A stretch of 16,318 bases of DNA. It comes from UBA6183 sp046314755. Lineage in GTDB: Bacteria > Bacteroidota > Bacteroidia > UKL13-3. Below the pieces are notes generated by a model. That model worked only from the letters and a program-made list of their open reading frames with translations, had not been told where the DNA came from and did no database searches. Where the stretch lies: positions 1-16,318 of the forward strand of contig JBKDBG010000075.1 of NCBI GenBank assembly GCA_046314755.1, written 5' to 3'. Each line of letters opens with the position of its first letter. Within the stretch, counting starts at the first letter, position 1. Position numbers and translations under genes: made by a program. Of the stretch, positions 1 to 9,100 are shown piece after piece.

Positions 1-3000
1 TTTAGGAAAACATACACAAACAAACCGCGTACATTATTAATTCCTGAATTAAACAGCAACCGATATGATTTAGGATGGACGGCAAACAACAACCGTTCAA
101 CAGCCTTAAAAAATGACGGATTAAAACTGAATGGATCTATTAGTAGAGGCTTGGGTTTTGGTAACAATCAAGATTTGGTGGTTAATGCAAATTTAAACTT
201 ACAAATGGCCGGAACACTGAACAATGATATTGAAGTGTTGGCAGCCATAAGCGATGATAATAATCCCATACAACCCGAAGGCAATACGCAACAATTGCAA
301 GATTTCGATCGGGTTTTTGTACAATTAAGTAAAAATAATTCAAGCCTTATTGTGGGCGATTTTGAAATGAACAAACCCGATCAATCTTATTTTTTAAGTT
401 ACTATAAAAAATCAAGAGGAGCACAATTTAACGGGCAATTCAAAACCGGATTGAATGGAGTATTGAAAGTAAATGCATCAGGTGCACTCAGCCGGGGCCG
501 ATTTGCACGAAATATAATCAATGGAAGGGAAGGAAATCAAGGTCCATACCGATTAAGCGGACAAAATGGAGAACTCTTCATTATTGTAATTTCCGGCACC
601 GAAGCTGTGTATGTGGATGGGCAAAAACTTACGCGTGGAGAACAAAATGATTATGTGATTGACTACAACACAGGTGAAATCACTTTCATGCCCAAACGAC
701 CCATTACTCAATTCAGCCGAATTGTAATTGAGTTTCAATATTCCGATAGAAATTATGCACGCTCCGTGTTTAATATCGGTACCCAGTTTGAACAACCCAA
801 GTATAAGGTACGTGTAAATTATTTTACTGAACAAGACAATAAAAATCAACCCTTTTTACAAACCCTTGATGATAGCAGTAAAAAAGTACTATCAGCAGTA
901 GGTGATCGAATTGAACAAGCCTTTATTCAAAATGAAATCAAATCTGCATTCGATCCCAAAAAGATTCTTTATCGAAAAATAGACACCTTAGCATTTACAG
1001 GAGTATATGTGTATGCTACAGAAAAAGGAGGTGACAGTATTTTTTACGAGGTGAAATTCAGTTTGGTTGGAACAGGAAAAGGAAATTATGTACAAAGCGC
1101 AAGCGGTGCAAATGGCCGGGTTTTTAAATGGGTAAAACCAATTGATGGCATGCCGCAAGGGGATTATGAACCGGTAATTTTATTGGTGAGTCCGAAACGT
1201 AATCAAATGTTGAGTGTAGGGTTTGATTATACCGGAATCAAAAACACCTTAATTAATGTGGAGGTTGCAAACAGTTTTAATGATAGAAATACCTTTTCGG
1301 AAATTGATAAGAGTAACGATGCAGGATACGCTGTTAAATCACAAATAAACAACACCCTTACGCTGGGAAAGAAACCTGAATCAACCCAACTCAAAACGGA
1401 AGTTTTTTATGAATTTACTGATGCTAATTTTAGGTATATTGAACGATACAGAAATGTAGAATTCGATCGAATATGGAACAGATTATTAACGAATACCAAC
1501 CAAAGCACAGATACCGGATTTAAAGAACACATAGCAAGATTTCGATCTCAATTACAACATCAGAAAATAGGGAATGTTTACTATCAGTTTGGTTATTATG
1601 ATAAAGCCTCCATTTTTCAAGGCACCCAACATCAAACCGGATTGGCCTTTAAACCGGGTAAACTAAATGTAAATGGAGAATTAGAAAATGTTAACACCAA
1701 CAACAAAAACACCTTACAAAAAAGTGAAGTGCTTCGTTATCGAGCCGAAGTGTCTTATCCTATAAAAAATGTATTAGGGGGTGTTCGTTCGGAATTTGAA
1801 CAAAGTTTGTTTAAATCCGGCACAGATTCTTTGTTAAGCGGAAGTTATGCATACAACCAAAACAGTGCATTTCTCCGTAATATCGATTCAACAAAAATCA
1901 AGTATCAAATAGAATATAGTTTACGGGATGACTACTTACCTAAATCAGAAAAGTTAAGCGAATCAACAAAAGCCCAAACCTTAAATACAGCTTTAGATTG
2001 GAATCAGCCAAACGGCAACAGATTATCTGCAGGTTTTACCTATCGTTTATTTGAAATCTTGGATTCTAACCTAACCCGACTGCAACCGGAGAAAACCATT
2101 CTGTCCCGAATTGAATATGATTATAGTTTTTTTAAAAGAGTAATTAGCGCCAACACTTACTTCCAACTTGGTTCCGGTCAAGAATTACGAAGAGACTTCC
2201 AATTTGTTGAAGTATTAGTAGGACAAGGACAATATGTTTGGAAAGATTTTAATGGTGATGGATTACAACAATTAAATGAGTTTTTATTAGCTGGAGCAGC
2301 AGAAAGAACACAAGCTAATTTTATTCGGGTGTTTTTACCTACCAATAGTTTTATCAGTACCAATCTCAATCAATTTAACCAAACTATTAATTTCAACCCT
2401 GCCTACATTTGGGGAAATAAGGGAGGGATGAAAAAGTGGATTTCTAAATTAAGTAATCAAACTGCTTATAAAGTTGAACGAAAAACTACCTCGCTTAATC
2501 TTGAGCAGTTTATCAATCCGTTTTATTTGAATGTGAATGATACGGCATTAATTTCATTAAATGGGGTGTTTAGAAATACCTTATTTTTAAACAGAAGCAA
2601 CCCAACATTCGGTGCTGATTATACTTTACAAAATCAACGCAGTAAAGTATTTTTAACCAATGGATTTGATGCAAGAAACAGGATTGAACACACTGTGAAT
2701 ATACGTTGGAATGTAAATGCCGTTTGGAGTATTATTGCCGGCAGCACTTCAGGCAACCGTGTCTACAGCAGTGACTTTTTTAGCCTAAATAATTTCAATT
2801 ATATTTTTGAAGAATACAAACCCAGAGTGGTTTATCAGGCAAATACACAACTGCGTATAACAGCGCTATTCAGCTACTTTGAAGCGAGAAATTTAAAGGA
2901 GCTTGGAAATGAAATGGCCTTTAATACCGAATGGGGCGGAGAGTTAAGGTATTCCATGAGTAAGTTTGGCGTATTAAACGGAAAATTCAGTTACTATGAA

Positions 3001-3204
3001 GTGCAATACACAGGTAATGCACAATCACCATTAGGTTATGATATATTACAAGGATTGGTTCCGGGAGAAAACATGTTATGGAATTTGAGTTTACAACAAA
3101 GAATTGGAAACAACATGCAAATTAGTATAACCTATGACGGTAGAAGCGGACAAAATCAACGTACCTTACACATAGGCAGAATGGAAGCCAGGTACTTGTT
3201 TTAA
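1..3204 (+). CDS. Large outer-membrane beta-barrel-like surface protein, 5' truncated
   Basis: The reading frame is open from base 1 to the TAA at 3202-3204, giving 1067 visible residues. The true start lies upstream of the window; the TTG at 151 is internal, because the residues before it (LNGSISRG) continue the same conserved style. Visible residues about 44-100 contain SRGLGFGNNQDLVVNANLNL and the stretch VLAAISDDNNPIQPEGNTQQ, which I recognise only as typical of large uncharacterised Bacteroidota outer-membrane proteins. Near residue 221 is DYNTGEITF, a short motif also met in other large bacterial surface and outer-membrane proteins. Most of the rest alternates polar and aromatic residues as in beta strands, and it ends MEARYLF, with a terminal Phe as common in outer-membrane barrels. 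Residues 749-760 (DFNGDGLQQLNE) fit a DxNxDGxxxxxE calcium-loop pattern. Location in the outer membrane is inferred; the function is unknown. An alternative is a surface adhesin of mixed architecture. Confidence 0.8.
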   Translation, partial: FRKTYTNKPRTLLIPELNSNRYDLGWTANNNRSTALKNDGLKLNGSISRGLGFGNNQDLVVNANLNLQMAGTLNNDIEVLAAISDDNNPIQPEGNTQQLQDFDRVFVQLSKNNSSLIVGDFEMNKPDQSYFLSYYKKSRGAQFNGQFKTGLNGVLKVNASGALSRGRFARNIINGREGNQGPYRLSGQNGELFIIVISGTEAVYVDGQKLTRGEQNDYVIDYNTGEITFMPKRPITQFSRIVIEFQYSDRNYARSVFNIGTQFEQPKYKVRVNYFTEQDNKNQPFLQTLDDSSKKVLSAVGDRIEQAFIQNEIKSAFDPKKILYRKIDTLAFTGVYVYATEKGGDSIFYEVKFSLVGTGKGNYVQSASGANGRVFKWVKPIDGMPQGDYEPVILLVSPKRNQMLSVGFDYTGIKNTLINVEVANSFNDRNTFSEIDKSNDAGYAVKSQINNTLTLGKKPESTQLKTEVFYEFTDANFRYIERYRNVEFDRIWNRLLTNTNQSTDTGFKEHIARFRSQLQHQKIGNVYYQFGYYDKASIFQGTQHQTGLAFKPGKLNVNGELENVNTNNKNTLQKSEVLRYRAEVSYPIKNVLGGVRSEFEQSLFKSGTDSLLSGSYAYNQNSAFLRNIDSTKIKYQIEYSLRDDYLPKSEKLSESTKAQTLNTALDWNQPNGNRLSAGFTYRLFEILDSNLTRLQPEKTILSRIEYDYSFFKRVISANTYFQLGSGQELRRDFQFVEVLVGQGQYVWKDFNGDGLQQLNEFLLAGAAERTQANFIRVFLPTNSFISTNLNQFNQTINFNPAYIWGNKGGMKKWISKLSNQTAYKVERKTTSLNLEQFINPFYLNVNDTALISLNGVFRNTLFLNRSNPTFGADYTLQNQRSKVFLTNGFDARNRIEHTVNIRWNVNAVWSIIAGSTSGNRVYSSDFFSLNNFNYIFEEYKPRVVYQANTQLRITALFSYFEARNLKELGNEMAFNTEWGGELRYSMSKFGVLNGKFSYYEVQYTGNAQSPLGYDILQGLVPGENMLWNLSLQQRIGNNMQISITYDGRSGQNQRTLHIGRMEARYLF

Positions 3205-3308
3205 TTGAATGAAAGTACAACTTAATTTGCCTTAACATTACGTTCGCAAAAAGTTCATGTTGTTTTGACCATTTAGTTACATCAGCTTGATTGTTTTGTA
3301 CAAAAAAA

Positions 3309-3515
3309 ATGATGTTATCTCAAAATCTTTTTGCCCTCATCTTGTTCTTTATTGGAACGGGATTTTTAGTAACAACGCACACCAATATCGCAGCTATTCT
3401 GTATTCTGGTATTTGTTTCCTATTCCTTTCTTTTCCTCTTTTTCTTTTAATTGGAAAACATCTAATTCATAAACAAACAAAAGAGAAACCTAATCACCAA
3501 AACCTGACTGTTTGA
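3309..3515 (+). CDS. Possible small two-helix membrane protein
   Basis: A 68-codon frame begins at ATG 3309 (a second ATG follows at 3312; a TTG start at 3291 is also possible) and ends at the TGA at 3513-3515. The protein has two hydrophobic stretches, around residues 6-20 (FALILFFIGTGFLV) and 28-50 (AAILYSGICFLFLSFPLFLL), then a basic, polar tail (KHLIHKQTKEKP). That layout fits a small inner-membrane protein with a cytoplasmic C-terminus. No family is recognised. There is no clear Shine-Dalgarno sequence, which is normal in Bacteroidota. It lies 104 bases after the large outer-membrane gene on the same strand. A chance frame in A+T-rich DNA can look hydrophobic, so this remains tentative; an overlapping frame (3287-3472) gives a less convincing protein. 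Confidence 0.4.
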   Translation: MMLSQNLFALILFFIGTGFLVTTHTNIAAILYSGICFLFLSFPLFLLIGKHLIHKQTKEKPNHQNLTV

Positions 3516-3532
3516 GTGGTTTATAAAAAGAT

Positions 3533-3665
3533 ACCAACCCCGCTAGGGTTTGCACATCGGTACATCATGCCAAACATAACCAACCCCTTCAGGGGTTGCA
3601 CATCGGTACACCGCACACCCAACATGACCAACCCCGCTAGGGGTTGCATTTCGGTACATCATGCC
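3533..3665. repeat. Three tandem palindromic (REP-like) repeats
   Basis: Three copies begin at 3533, 3579 and 3627 (steps of 46 and 48 bases). Each has ACCAACCCC, a four-base loop, then (G)GGGTT, followed by TGCA(C/T)(A/T)TCGGTACA. The palindrome is AACCCC-TTCA-GGGGTT in copy 2 and AACCCC-GCTA-GGGGTT in copy 3; copy 1 is one G short on the right arm. Copies 1 and 3 also share the end TACATCATGCC. Together with the inverted copy at 3802 these look like members of an interspersed repeat family located past the 3' ends of two converging genes. No transposase is present in the window. The stretch 3666-3801, between these copies and the inverted one, shows nothing I can name. Confidence 0.85.
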
Positions 3666-3801
3666 GGATCTTTGAATATATATTGTTGATCAGATTTTAA
3701 AATTCAAACTTGCACATCAAATGTTTCGGATATCCATAGGATCTGTTGGTTATCGGAAATGGAGCGAATAATAAGAATGGAGGAATGAATATTGGATGAA
3801 A

Positions 3802-3826
3802 TGCAACCCCTAAAGGGGTTGGTTAT
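3802..3826 (-). repeat. Inverted fourth copy of the REP-like repeat
   Basis: The plus strand reads TGCAACCCCTAAAGGGGTTG followed by GTTAT. Its reverse complement starts ATAACCAACCCC and continues TTTAGGGGTTGCA, which matches copy 2 at 3577-3600 except for one loop base. It is therefore the same element in the opposite orientation, about 140 bases from the tandem group. The pair of orientations could fold transcripts from either side into a longer hairpin, but no role is shown. Confidence 0.8.
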
Positions 3827-3870
3827 CACAATCACATCATTCGCATCCGACATGGAATTCATCCAAGATG

Positions 3871-3888
3871 GAACCTCCAGCGAGGTTC
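3871..3888. repeat. Second hairpin type, GAACCTC-CAGC-GAGGTTC
   Basis: A perfect 7-bp palindrome with a four-base loop, followed by GGCTGACATATAC. It has the same shape (AACCyC stem, tetraloop) as the REP-like copies upstream but a different arm and flank, so it may be a second repeat family. It has no T-tract on either strand and is not a good terminator. Confidence 0.6.
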
Positions 3889-3927
3889 GGCTGACATATA
3901 CAAATTTTCGCCTGTACTGGTATGCAT

Positions 3928-3948
3928 AAAAAAACCCTTGCGGGGTTT
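3928..3948 (-). terminator. Intrinsic terminator of the secA-deoC-SPOR-FAH gene set
   Basis: On the minus strand the sequence reads AAACCC-CGCAA-GGGTTT and runs directly into TTTT. This is a six-base-pair stem with a U-tract, 26 bases past the stop codon of the FAH-family gene. The plus strand lacks a following T-run, so it acts for minus-strand transcripts. No other comparable terminator was seen between the genes of this set, which supports one shared transcript. Confidence 0.8.
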
Positions 3949-3973
3949 CTTATCAAAATAATATGAAATATAC

Positions 3974-4990
3974 TTATGCCGGAAGCGGGTTCTTCTTCAA
4001 TTTCAAAATGCTGAAATCGGAATCCACTCGTTTGATGGTATTTACCAACTTTCCTAATCCGGTAATTTCCAACTCAACCACATCGCCATCTTGTAACCAT
4101 TGTGGTTTAAAACTCTTATCATTCAATAATCCTGTTCCGTTTAGTTCCAAAAAGCAACCTGTTCCAACTGTTCCACTTCCAATCACATCGCCAGGAAGGA
4201 TATCAACCCCATAAGCACAACGTTCAATAATCTCTGCAAATGTCCAGTCCATATCGGCAACATTTCCTTCACTCACCTGCACACCGTTTACCCAACACTT
4301 CATGGTTAGGTTATGGCTATTACCTACATGATTAGGTTTTGCAGCAACCAAATAAGATTCTAATTCATCAGGAGTAACCATGTACGGACCAATTACGGTA
4401 CTAAAATCCTTTCCTTTGGCAGGACCTAAATTCAGTAACATTTCTTCCATTTGAAGGGTACGCGCACTCATGTCATTCATAATCATATACCCTGCAATGT
4501 ATTGGTCAGCTTCTTCAGCCTTTATATTTCTTCCCTTTTTACCAATTACTACAGCAACTTCCAATTCAAAATCGAGCTTCTCAAAATGATCAGGCATACA
4601 AGGTATTTCACCGGGACCTTGAATAGCATTATGATTCGTAAAATAAAATATCGGATATTGATCGAACTCGGGAATCATTGGAACACCTCTATTTCTGCGT
4701 GCAGCAGCAACGTGTTGGCGAAAAGCATATCCATCTCTACAAGAGGTTGGTTCATTCACCGGAGCCAATAAGGTTACCTCATCCACACTAATTGCCTCAG
4801 CCGAAAGTTTCCCTTCTTTAAGTTGAGCATCCAGTGATTTGGCTTTATTCATAGCCTCCTCACCTGCAAACAAAAATGCACGCATATTATTAGGCAATGA
4901 ATTGTTTAAGGCATGCACGCTGTATATTTTGTTTTGTATTAATATACCTAAATCGGTATGGTTATTTTTTTGATAGGTTACTAACTTCAT
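3974..4990 (-). CDS. Fumarylacetoacetate hydrolase family protein
   Basis: A 338-aa soluble enzyme of the FAH superfamily, metal-dependent hydrolases that cleave C-C bonds in acylpyruvates. In tyrosine breakdown fumarylacetoacetase yields fumarate and acetoacetate. Residues that match the animal enzyme are visible: DGYAFRQH gives Asp86 (metal) and His93 (the catalytic base), FELEV gives Glu142 and Glu144 (metal), and MNDMSARTLQ gives Asp173 (metal) and Gln180. LGPAKGKDFST (188-198) carries the active-site Lys region, and GSGTVGTG lies in the C-terminal half. The length fits the shorter bacterial fumarylacetoacetate hydrolase group rather than the roughly 420-aa animal type. The start ATG gives MKLVTYQ, a usual N-terminus for the family. 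It lies 49 bases after the SPOR gene and is last before a terminator. The family is certain; the exact substrate is inferred, since no other tyrosine-pathway gene is in view. Confidence 0.9.
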   Translation of the reverse strand: MKLVTYQKNNHTDLGILIQNKIYSVHALNNSLPNNMRAFLFAGEEAMNKAKSLDAQLKEGKLSAEAISVDEVTLLAPVNEPTSCRDGYAFRQHVAAARRNRGVPMIPEFDQYPIFYFTNHNAIQGPGEIPCMPDHFEKLDFELEVAVVIGKKGRNIKAEEADQYIAGYMIMNDMSARTLQMEEMLLNLGPAKGKDFSTVIGPYMVTPDELESYLVAAKPNHVGNSHNLTMKCWVNGVQVSEGNVADMDWTFAEIIERCAYGVDILPGDVIGSGTVGTGCFLELNGTGLLNDKSFKPQWLQDGDVVELEITGLGKLVNTIKRVDSDFSILKLKKNPLPA

Positions 4991-5039
4991 GTGTAATAAA
5001 ATTTATGTTGATGAATAATCGCTTTAAAACTTACCCAAA

Positions 5040-5432
5040 TTAATTAACAAGTCGGGGTAAATTTATTTTATCGGGAACAATAAATACCTTGTCAAATTGA
5101 GACAGTACATTTTTGTAGATGGCTTGTGCTTCTAATTGTGTGCGAAAATCACCTACCCTCACTTTAAAGTAAGGTGCTTGATAAACCAAGTATGCTTCAA
5201 CTTCCGGATAAAGTTGTAAAAATTTGGTACGAGCATCATTGGCGGCTTTTCGATCGCTTCCAAAAAAAATTTGAATCCGATAGCCTTGAATTCCGTTTAA
5301 ATCTTCATTCTTTACTATATTTTGTTGTACCAGTGAATCCAAATTTTCATCGCCTACAATTTGAACCGACTGTTGCGCAGAGACCTGGCAACCTAAAACA
5401 ACAAAACATATGAAAAGAAATAGTTTATACAT
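5040..5432 (-). CDS. Exported SPOR-domain protein
   Basis: A 130-aa protein with an N-terminal export signal: a short basic start (MYK), a hydrophobic core (LFLFICFVVLG), then VSA before Gln20, a good signal peptidase I site. Cys15 (VLGC) also makes a lipobox of sorts, so a lipoprotein form cannot be excluded. Residues about 50-122 match a SPOR domain: GYRIQIFFGSDRKAAND, a helix, then PYFKVRVGDFRTQLEAQAIY and a last strand VFIVPDKI. SPOR domains bind denuded glycan strands of peptidoglycan and often sit at division sites, so a periplasmic cell-wall role is inferred. The ATG overlaps the end of deoC by 8 bases (ATGTATAA), which suggests translational coupling. Confidence 0.85.
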   Translation of the reverse strand: MYKLFLFICFVVLGCQVSAQQSVQIVGDENLDSLVQQNIVKNEDLNGIQGYRIQIFFGSDRKAANDARTKFLQLYPEVEAYLVYQAPYFKVRVGDFRTQLEAQAIYKNVLSQFDKVFIVPDKINLPRLVN

Positions 5433-6105
5433 GGTTTTCGGTAGCTAATTGTTGTGTTTCTTCCATAACGCTTACACCCGCACTTAATCCCAATTTATTT
5501 GCACCTGCCTCAATTAATTCTTTAGCAAATGTAAGTGTACGAATACCACCTGATGCTTTGATTTTAACCTTTGCAGGTAATATTTTTCGCATGAGTCTAA
5601 TATGCTCGGTTTTAGCACCTGAAGATGCAAATCCGGTAGAGGTTTTTACGTAATCAGCTTCACTATCAACACAAATTCTGCAAGCTTTTTCAATCTCATC
5701 GTCACTGAGGTAAGCTGTTTCAATAATTACCTTAGCCAATTTATTTTGCAAATGACAAGCCATCACCACCGATTGTATGTCGTTTAACACCACGGCATCA
5801 TCACCGCTTTTAAAGGCCGATATATTCATAACCATATCAATCTCATCCGCTCCCGCCATAATCGCTTTTTTGGTTTCCTCAACCTTGGCAGCTACGGTTC
5901 CATAGCCCATAGGAAATCCAACAACAGTTACAATCTTTACATTCGATTTTTTGAGCGTTTTTTTGGCCAACTGAACATAATAAGGGGCAACACAAACTGC
6001 ATAAAATTTATGCTCCATGGCCTCCTCACACAATGCAATAATATCAGCTTGTGTGGCATCCGGTTTTAAATTCGTGTGTTCAATATAGTTGTTTATCGCT
6101 TCCAT
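5425..6105 (-). CDS. deoC: Deoxyribose-phosphate aldolase
   Basis: A 226-aa class I aldolase that splits 2-deoxy-D-ribose 5-phosphate into glyceraldehyde 3-phosphate and acetaldehyde, a cytoplasmic step in deoxynucleoside breakdown. Family motifs appear in order: IEHTNLKPDAT (8-18), VCVAPYYV (37-44), VVGFPMG (61-67), EIDMVMNI with Asp90, DYVKTSTGF with Lys154 as the Schiff-base lysine (E. coli Lys167), and KIKASGGIRT with Lys183 (E. coli Lys201). The length is that of the shorter bacterial DeoC group. It starts 44 bases after the secA stop on the same strand and overlaps the next gene by 8 bases, so it is probably co-transcribed. No other deo gene is nearby, so regulation with a deo regulon is not indicated. 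Confidence 0.97.
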   Translation of the reverse strand: MEAINNYIEHTNLKPDATQADIIALCEEAMEHKFYAVCVAPYYVQLAKKTLKKSNVKIVTVVGFPMGYGTVAAKVEETKKAIMAGADEIDMVMNISAFKSGDDAVVLNDIQSVVMACHLQNKLAKVIIETAYLSDDEIEKACRICVDSEADYVKTSTGFASSGAKTEHIRLMRKILPAKVKIKASGGIRTLTFAKELIEAGANKLGLSAGVSVMEETQQLATENHV

Positions 6106-6149
6106 TTTTTAAATTTTAGTTTGCAGGTAGTACAGTTTATTTACGTATG

Positions 6150-9100
6150 TTATTCTTCTTTGCCGTGGCAAGCTTTATACTTTTTTCCACTTCCACATGG
6201 ACAAGGATCATTTCTTCCGATTTTATCCGAATTAATAATTTGCTGCTGCTTTGGTCGGTCGCCTGAATTTTCCATGGCTTGTTTGTGGGCTTGTACAGCA
6301 GCTACCACCTCATCTGTTCTGCTGGTTTGTAACTTAGGTTGAGGCATTGCTTTTGGCGCTTGGTTTACCGCTGCCGGTTGTGATTGTTGCATTGGAATAT
6401 ATGCCCTAAATAACATGCCTAACACTTCCCTATTCACGCGACTAAGCATATCTTTAAACAAGTTAAAGGATTCAAGCTTATAGATAAGCAACGGATCTTT
6501 TTGTTCCAATACCGCATTTTGAACCGACTGTTTTAAATCGTCCATTTCGCGCAAATGTTCTTTCCACTCATCATCGATAATGTGTAGGGTGGTAAACCTT
6601 TCAAATGTATTTATTACCTCTTGACCGTTATTGTCAACAGCCTTCTTAAGGTTCACCCCAATTTGTATTCCGCGAATGCCATCCGTAAAAGGAACACCAA
6701 TCATTTCAAATTGTTGGCCTTGGGTTTCAAATACATTTTTAACTATCGGAAGCGCTTCTGCTGCAATGTTTGCGCATTTATCATGATAGTGCTGAAGCAT
6801 TTCATCAAAAAATTGCTCCACCACTTCTTCCATTTTTCCGTTTAAGAATTGCTCATCCGATATAACAGGTTCATAAGCAAACAAACGCAAGCATTCAAGC
6901 TTAAAATCTTGATAGCTTTTAGCATCCTTATAAGATTCAACCAACTCGTAACACAAATCGTGCAACATGTTGTTAAAATCCAAATCTAATTTATCACCGT
7001 ATAATGCGTTTCTGCGTTTGGTGTAAATAACCTCACGTTGGCTGTTCATCACATCATCATACTCCAACAAACGTTTACGTATACCAAAGTTATTTTGTTC
7101 AACTTTACGTTGAGCACGTTCAATATTTTTAGTAATAAGAGAGTGTTCAATATTTTCACCTTCCTTCATGCCAAGTCTATCCATGATAGAAGCAATACGC
7201 TCACTACCGAACAATCGCATCAAATCATCCTCAAGCGAAACATAAAAACGAGATGAACCCGGATCGCCTTGACGACCGGCACGACCGCGTAACTGACGAT
7301 CAACCCTGCGTGATTCATGACGCTCAGTACCGATAATGGCTAAACCTCCAGCTTCTTTCACGCCTTCACCCAATTTAATATCCGTACCACGACCGGCCAT
7401 GTTGGTGGCAATGGTTACCGTGCCTGCCTGACCCGCTTCCGCAACAATATCGGCTTCACGTTGATGTTGTTTAGCGTTGAGTACATTGTGTTTAATTTTT
7501 CGCAATTGCAACATACGGCTTAAGGTTTCACTCACCTCAACTGATGTTGTACCCACCAACACAGGCCTTCCGGCTTCTGTTAGTCGTTGCACTTCATCAA
7601 TTACCGCATTGTATTTTTCGCGTTTTGTTTTGTAGATTAAATCGTTTTCATCTTTACGAGAGATTGAACGATTGGTTGGAATCACCACCACATCTAACTT
7701 ATAAATTTCCCAAAACTCACCGGCTTCCGTTTCTGCAGTACCCGTCATACCCGCCAACTTGTGGTACATGCGGAAATAGTTTTGTAAGGTAATGGTTGCA
7801 TAGGTTTGTGTAGCCGCTTCAACCTTTACATTTTCTTTTGCTTCTATCGCCTGATGCAAACCATCGCTGTAACGCCTTCCGTCTAATACACGACCGGTTT
7901 GTTCATCAACAATTTTTACTTTACCATCAGCAATAATATATTCCACATCACGATCAAACATACAGTAAGCCTTTAACAATTGATTTACGGTATGAATACG
8001 TTCAGATTTTATAGAAAAATCGAGCATTAATTGCTCTTTGGTTTTAGCTTTTTCTTCATCACCCAAATTTGATTTTTCAATTTCGGCAATGGCTGCACCC
8101 ACATCAGGTATGATAAAAAATTGTGCATCTTCGCCTGAAGCAGTAATCAAATCAACACCCTTTTCAGTGAGTTCAATGGAATTGTTTTTTTCATCAATGG
8201 TGAAGTACAAATCAGCATCCACTTTATGCATTTCCTTTTGCTGATCTTGCATGTAGTAATTCTCAGTTTTGAGGAGAATTTGTTTTACACCTTGTTCACC
8301 CAAAAATTTAATTAAAGCACTATTTTTAGGCAAACCTCTGTAGGCTTGTAACAACTTAAATCCACCATCTTTTTCATTGCCTGCTGCAATTAATTTTTTA
8401 GCCTCTGCTAATGCGTTATTGATGTATGATTTTTGAGCATTTACAATACGTTCAATGCGTGGCTTAAGTACATGAAACTGTTGGTCATCTCCCTTAGGTA
8501 CCGGACCGCTAATGATTAAAGGCGTACGTGCATCATCAATTAATACACTATCCACCTCATCCACCATGGCAAAATGATGCTTGCGTTGCACCAATTCCGT
8601 AAGGTCACGTGCCATGTTATCGCGGAGGTAATCAAAACCAAACTCGTTGTTGGTACCATAAATAATGTCAGCCTGATAAGCTTTTCGTCTTTCAGGTGAA
8701 TTGGGTTGATGGTAATCAATACAATCAACTCTTAATCCATGGAATTCAAATAAAGGTCCGTTCCACTCACAGTCTCTTCGTGCCAAATAATCATTTACGG
8801 TTACCACATGCACGCCAAGTCCGCATAAGGCATTTAAATACGAAGGCAAGGTTGAAACCAACGGTTTACCTTCACCCGTTGCCATTTCAGAAATTTTTCC
8901 TTGATGCAATACAATACCACCAATCAACTGCACATCATAATGCACCATGTTCCAAGTAACGGTGCTGCCTGCAGCCTCCCAAGTATTGCTCCAAACAGCT
9001 TTGTCTCCCTCAATACGAACAGGCTTTTTAATGCGTTTATGGGCAGCTAACTCACGATCGAAATCAGTGGCGGTTACCACCAATTCTTTATCTTCCGTTA

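Noticed and set aside
3263..3298. TTTTG ... TTGTTTTG as a promoter for the small membrane frame
   Set aside because: One mismatch in the -7 element and a 23-base gap make it too weak to call.
3543..3662. 39-codon minus-strand frame starting MMYRNATPSG
   Set aside because: It is made wholly from two palindromic repeat units; the third unit breaks the frame. It is repeat-derived, not a gene.
3533..3665. Possible short CRISPR array
   Set aside because: There are only three units, the conserved part is a palindrome plus flank that fills most of the period, the gaps are not unique spacers of constant length, and an inverted copy lies nearby. No cas gene is present.
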